Assembly: GCA_929200455.1 (NCBI GenBank)
Contig: CAKMZR010000082.1
Location: forward strand, 1,407-7,104
Reading direction: 5' to 3'
Source: an uncultured Alphaproteobacteria bacterium
GTDB taxonomy: Bacteria; Pseudomonadota; Alphaproteobacteria; CAKMZR01
Length of the DNA: 5,698 nucleotides
The position numbers and the translations under genes were made by a program. Under the pieces are notes generated by a model. The model was not told the origin of the DNA. It did no database searches and worked only from the letters and a program-made list of their open reading frames with translations. Positions 5,531-5,698 of the stretch are shown here, one piece after another (positions within the stretch are counted from its first letter, which is position 1; every line of letters begins with the position of its first letter).

Positions 5531-5698
5531 ATGTCACTGCAAACTTCTCCTTCCCCCTCCCTCAACAAAGAGACTTCCCTCCTGGAAAGCTCTGTCAGTG
5601 ACTATATGCGACTCCTCAAACCAGGCGTCATGTCTTTGGTCGTCTTCTCAGGACTCATCGGACTTCTCCTTGCTCCCGGTGACATCCATCCCCTCATC
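5531..5698 (+). CDS. ctaB: Protoheme IX farnesyltransferase (heme O synthase), N-terminal part
   Basis: The first 56 codons of a gene running past the window end. CtaB is a membrane prenyltransferase of the UbiA superfamily that adds a farnesyl group to heme B, giving heme O, the precursor of the heme A used by the oxidase encoded just upstream. A polar N-terminus rich in Ser (residues 1-20) leads into DYMRLLKPGVMSLVVFSGLI at 24-43 and then GLLLAPGDIHP. This matches the family start, usually D-Y-x-x-L-x-K-P-x-V-M-S-L-V-V-F. The first membrane helix lies at about 33-48. The Asp-rich prenyl diphosphate and heme-binding motifs lie outside the window. The ATG at 5531 is nine bases after the coxA stop and has no clear Shine-Dalgarno sequence, so coupling to coxA translation is likely. 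A second in-frame ATG at codon 26 would remove part of the conserved start. The position after coxBA is normal for Alphaproteobacteria. Confidence 0.93.
   Translation, partial: MSLQTSPSPSLNKETSLLESSVSDYMRLLKPGVMSLVVFSGLIGLLLAPGDIHPLI

Noticed and set aside
1..5698. Search for tRNA genes, mobile elements, CRISPR arrays or defence genes
   Set aside because: The space is almost fully used by housekeeping genes; no tRNA-like folds, terminal inverted repeats, repeat-spacer units or transposase motifs were seen.

Overview
This window looks like a chromosomal segment of an aerobic alphaproteobacterium. The evidence is the gene set itself. A gpmI-envC-ctpA run, an order I recall from many Alphaproteobacteria, lies on the minus strand. 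It stands back to back with a coxB-coxA-ctaB run for an aa3-type cytochrome c oxidase on the plus strand. The protein sequences (CoxA type A1 motifs, the start of CtaB, the EnvC-like degenerate LytM domain) fit that group. Genus and species cannot be told from the sequence by eye.

Layout. Bases 1-120 (minus) hold the first 40 codons of a secreted protein, most likely the S41 peptidase CtpA, cut by the window edge. Bases 168-1370 (minus) encode an EnvC-like murein hydrolase activator with signal peptide, coiled coil and a LytM domain lacking the catalytic His-x-His. Bases 1370-2935 (minus) encode a complete cofactor-independent phosphoglycerate mutase (GpmI), whose stop codon overlaps the envC start by one base. 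Bases 2936-3037 are a compact divergent promoter region. Bases 3038-3898 (plus) encode cytochrome c oxidase subunit II with the CuA site, 3905-5521 encode subunit I, and 5531-5698 hold the first 56 codons of CtaB (heme O synthase), cut by the window edge. No stretch over 300 bases lacks a gene. I see no RNA gene, mobile element, CRISPR array, long repeat or convincing terminator.

How the genes work together. The plus-strand genes make the two catalytic subunits of the terminal oxidase and the first enzyme of its heme A cofactor pathway. The minus-strand genes join a glycolytic enzyme to envelope proteins: EnvC would control peptidoglycan amidases at the division site, and CtpA would be a periplasmic processing protease.

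The most notable signal is compositional. The plus strand is strongly richer in C than in G along the whole window, in genes read from either strand. GpmI and EnvC therefore use G/T-ending codons while CoxA and CoxB use C/A-ending codons. This points to replication-linked strand asymmetry, with the minus strand probably the leading strand. I found no convincing sign of an undescribed system: every gene belongs to a well-known family.
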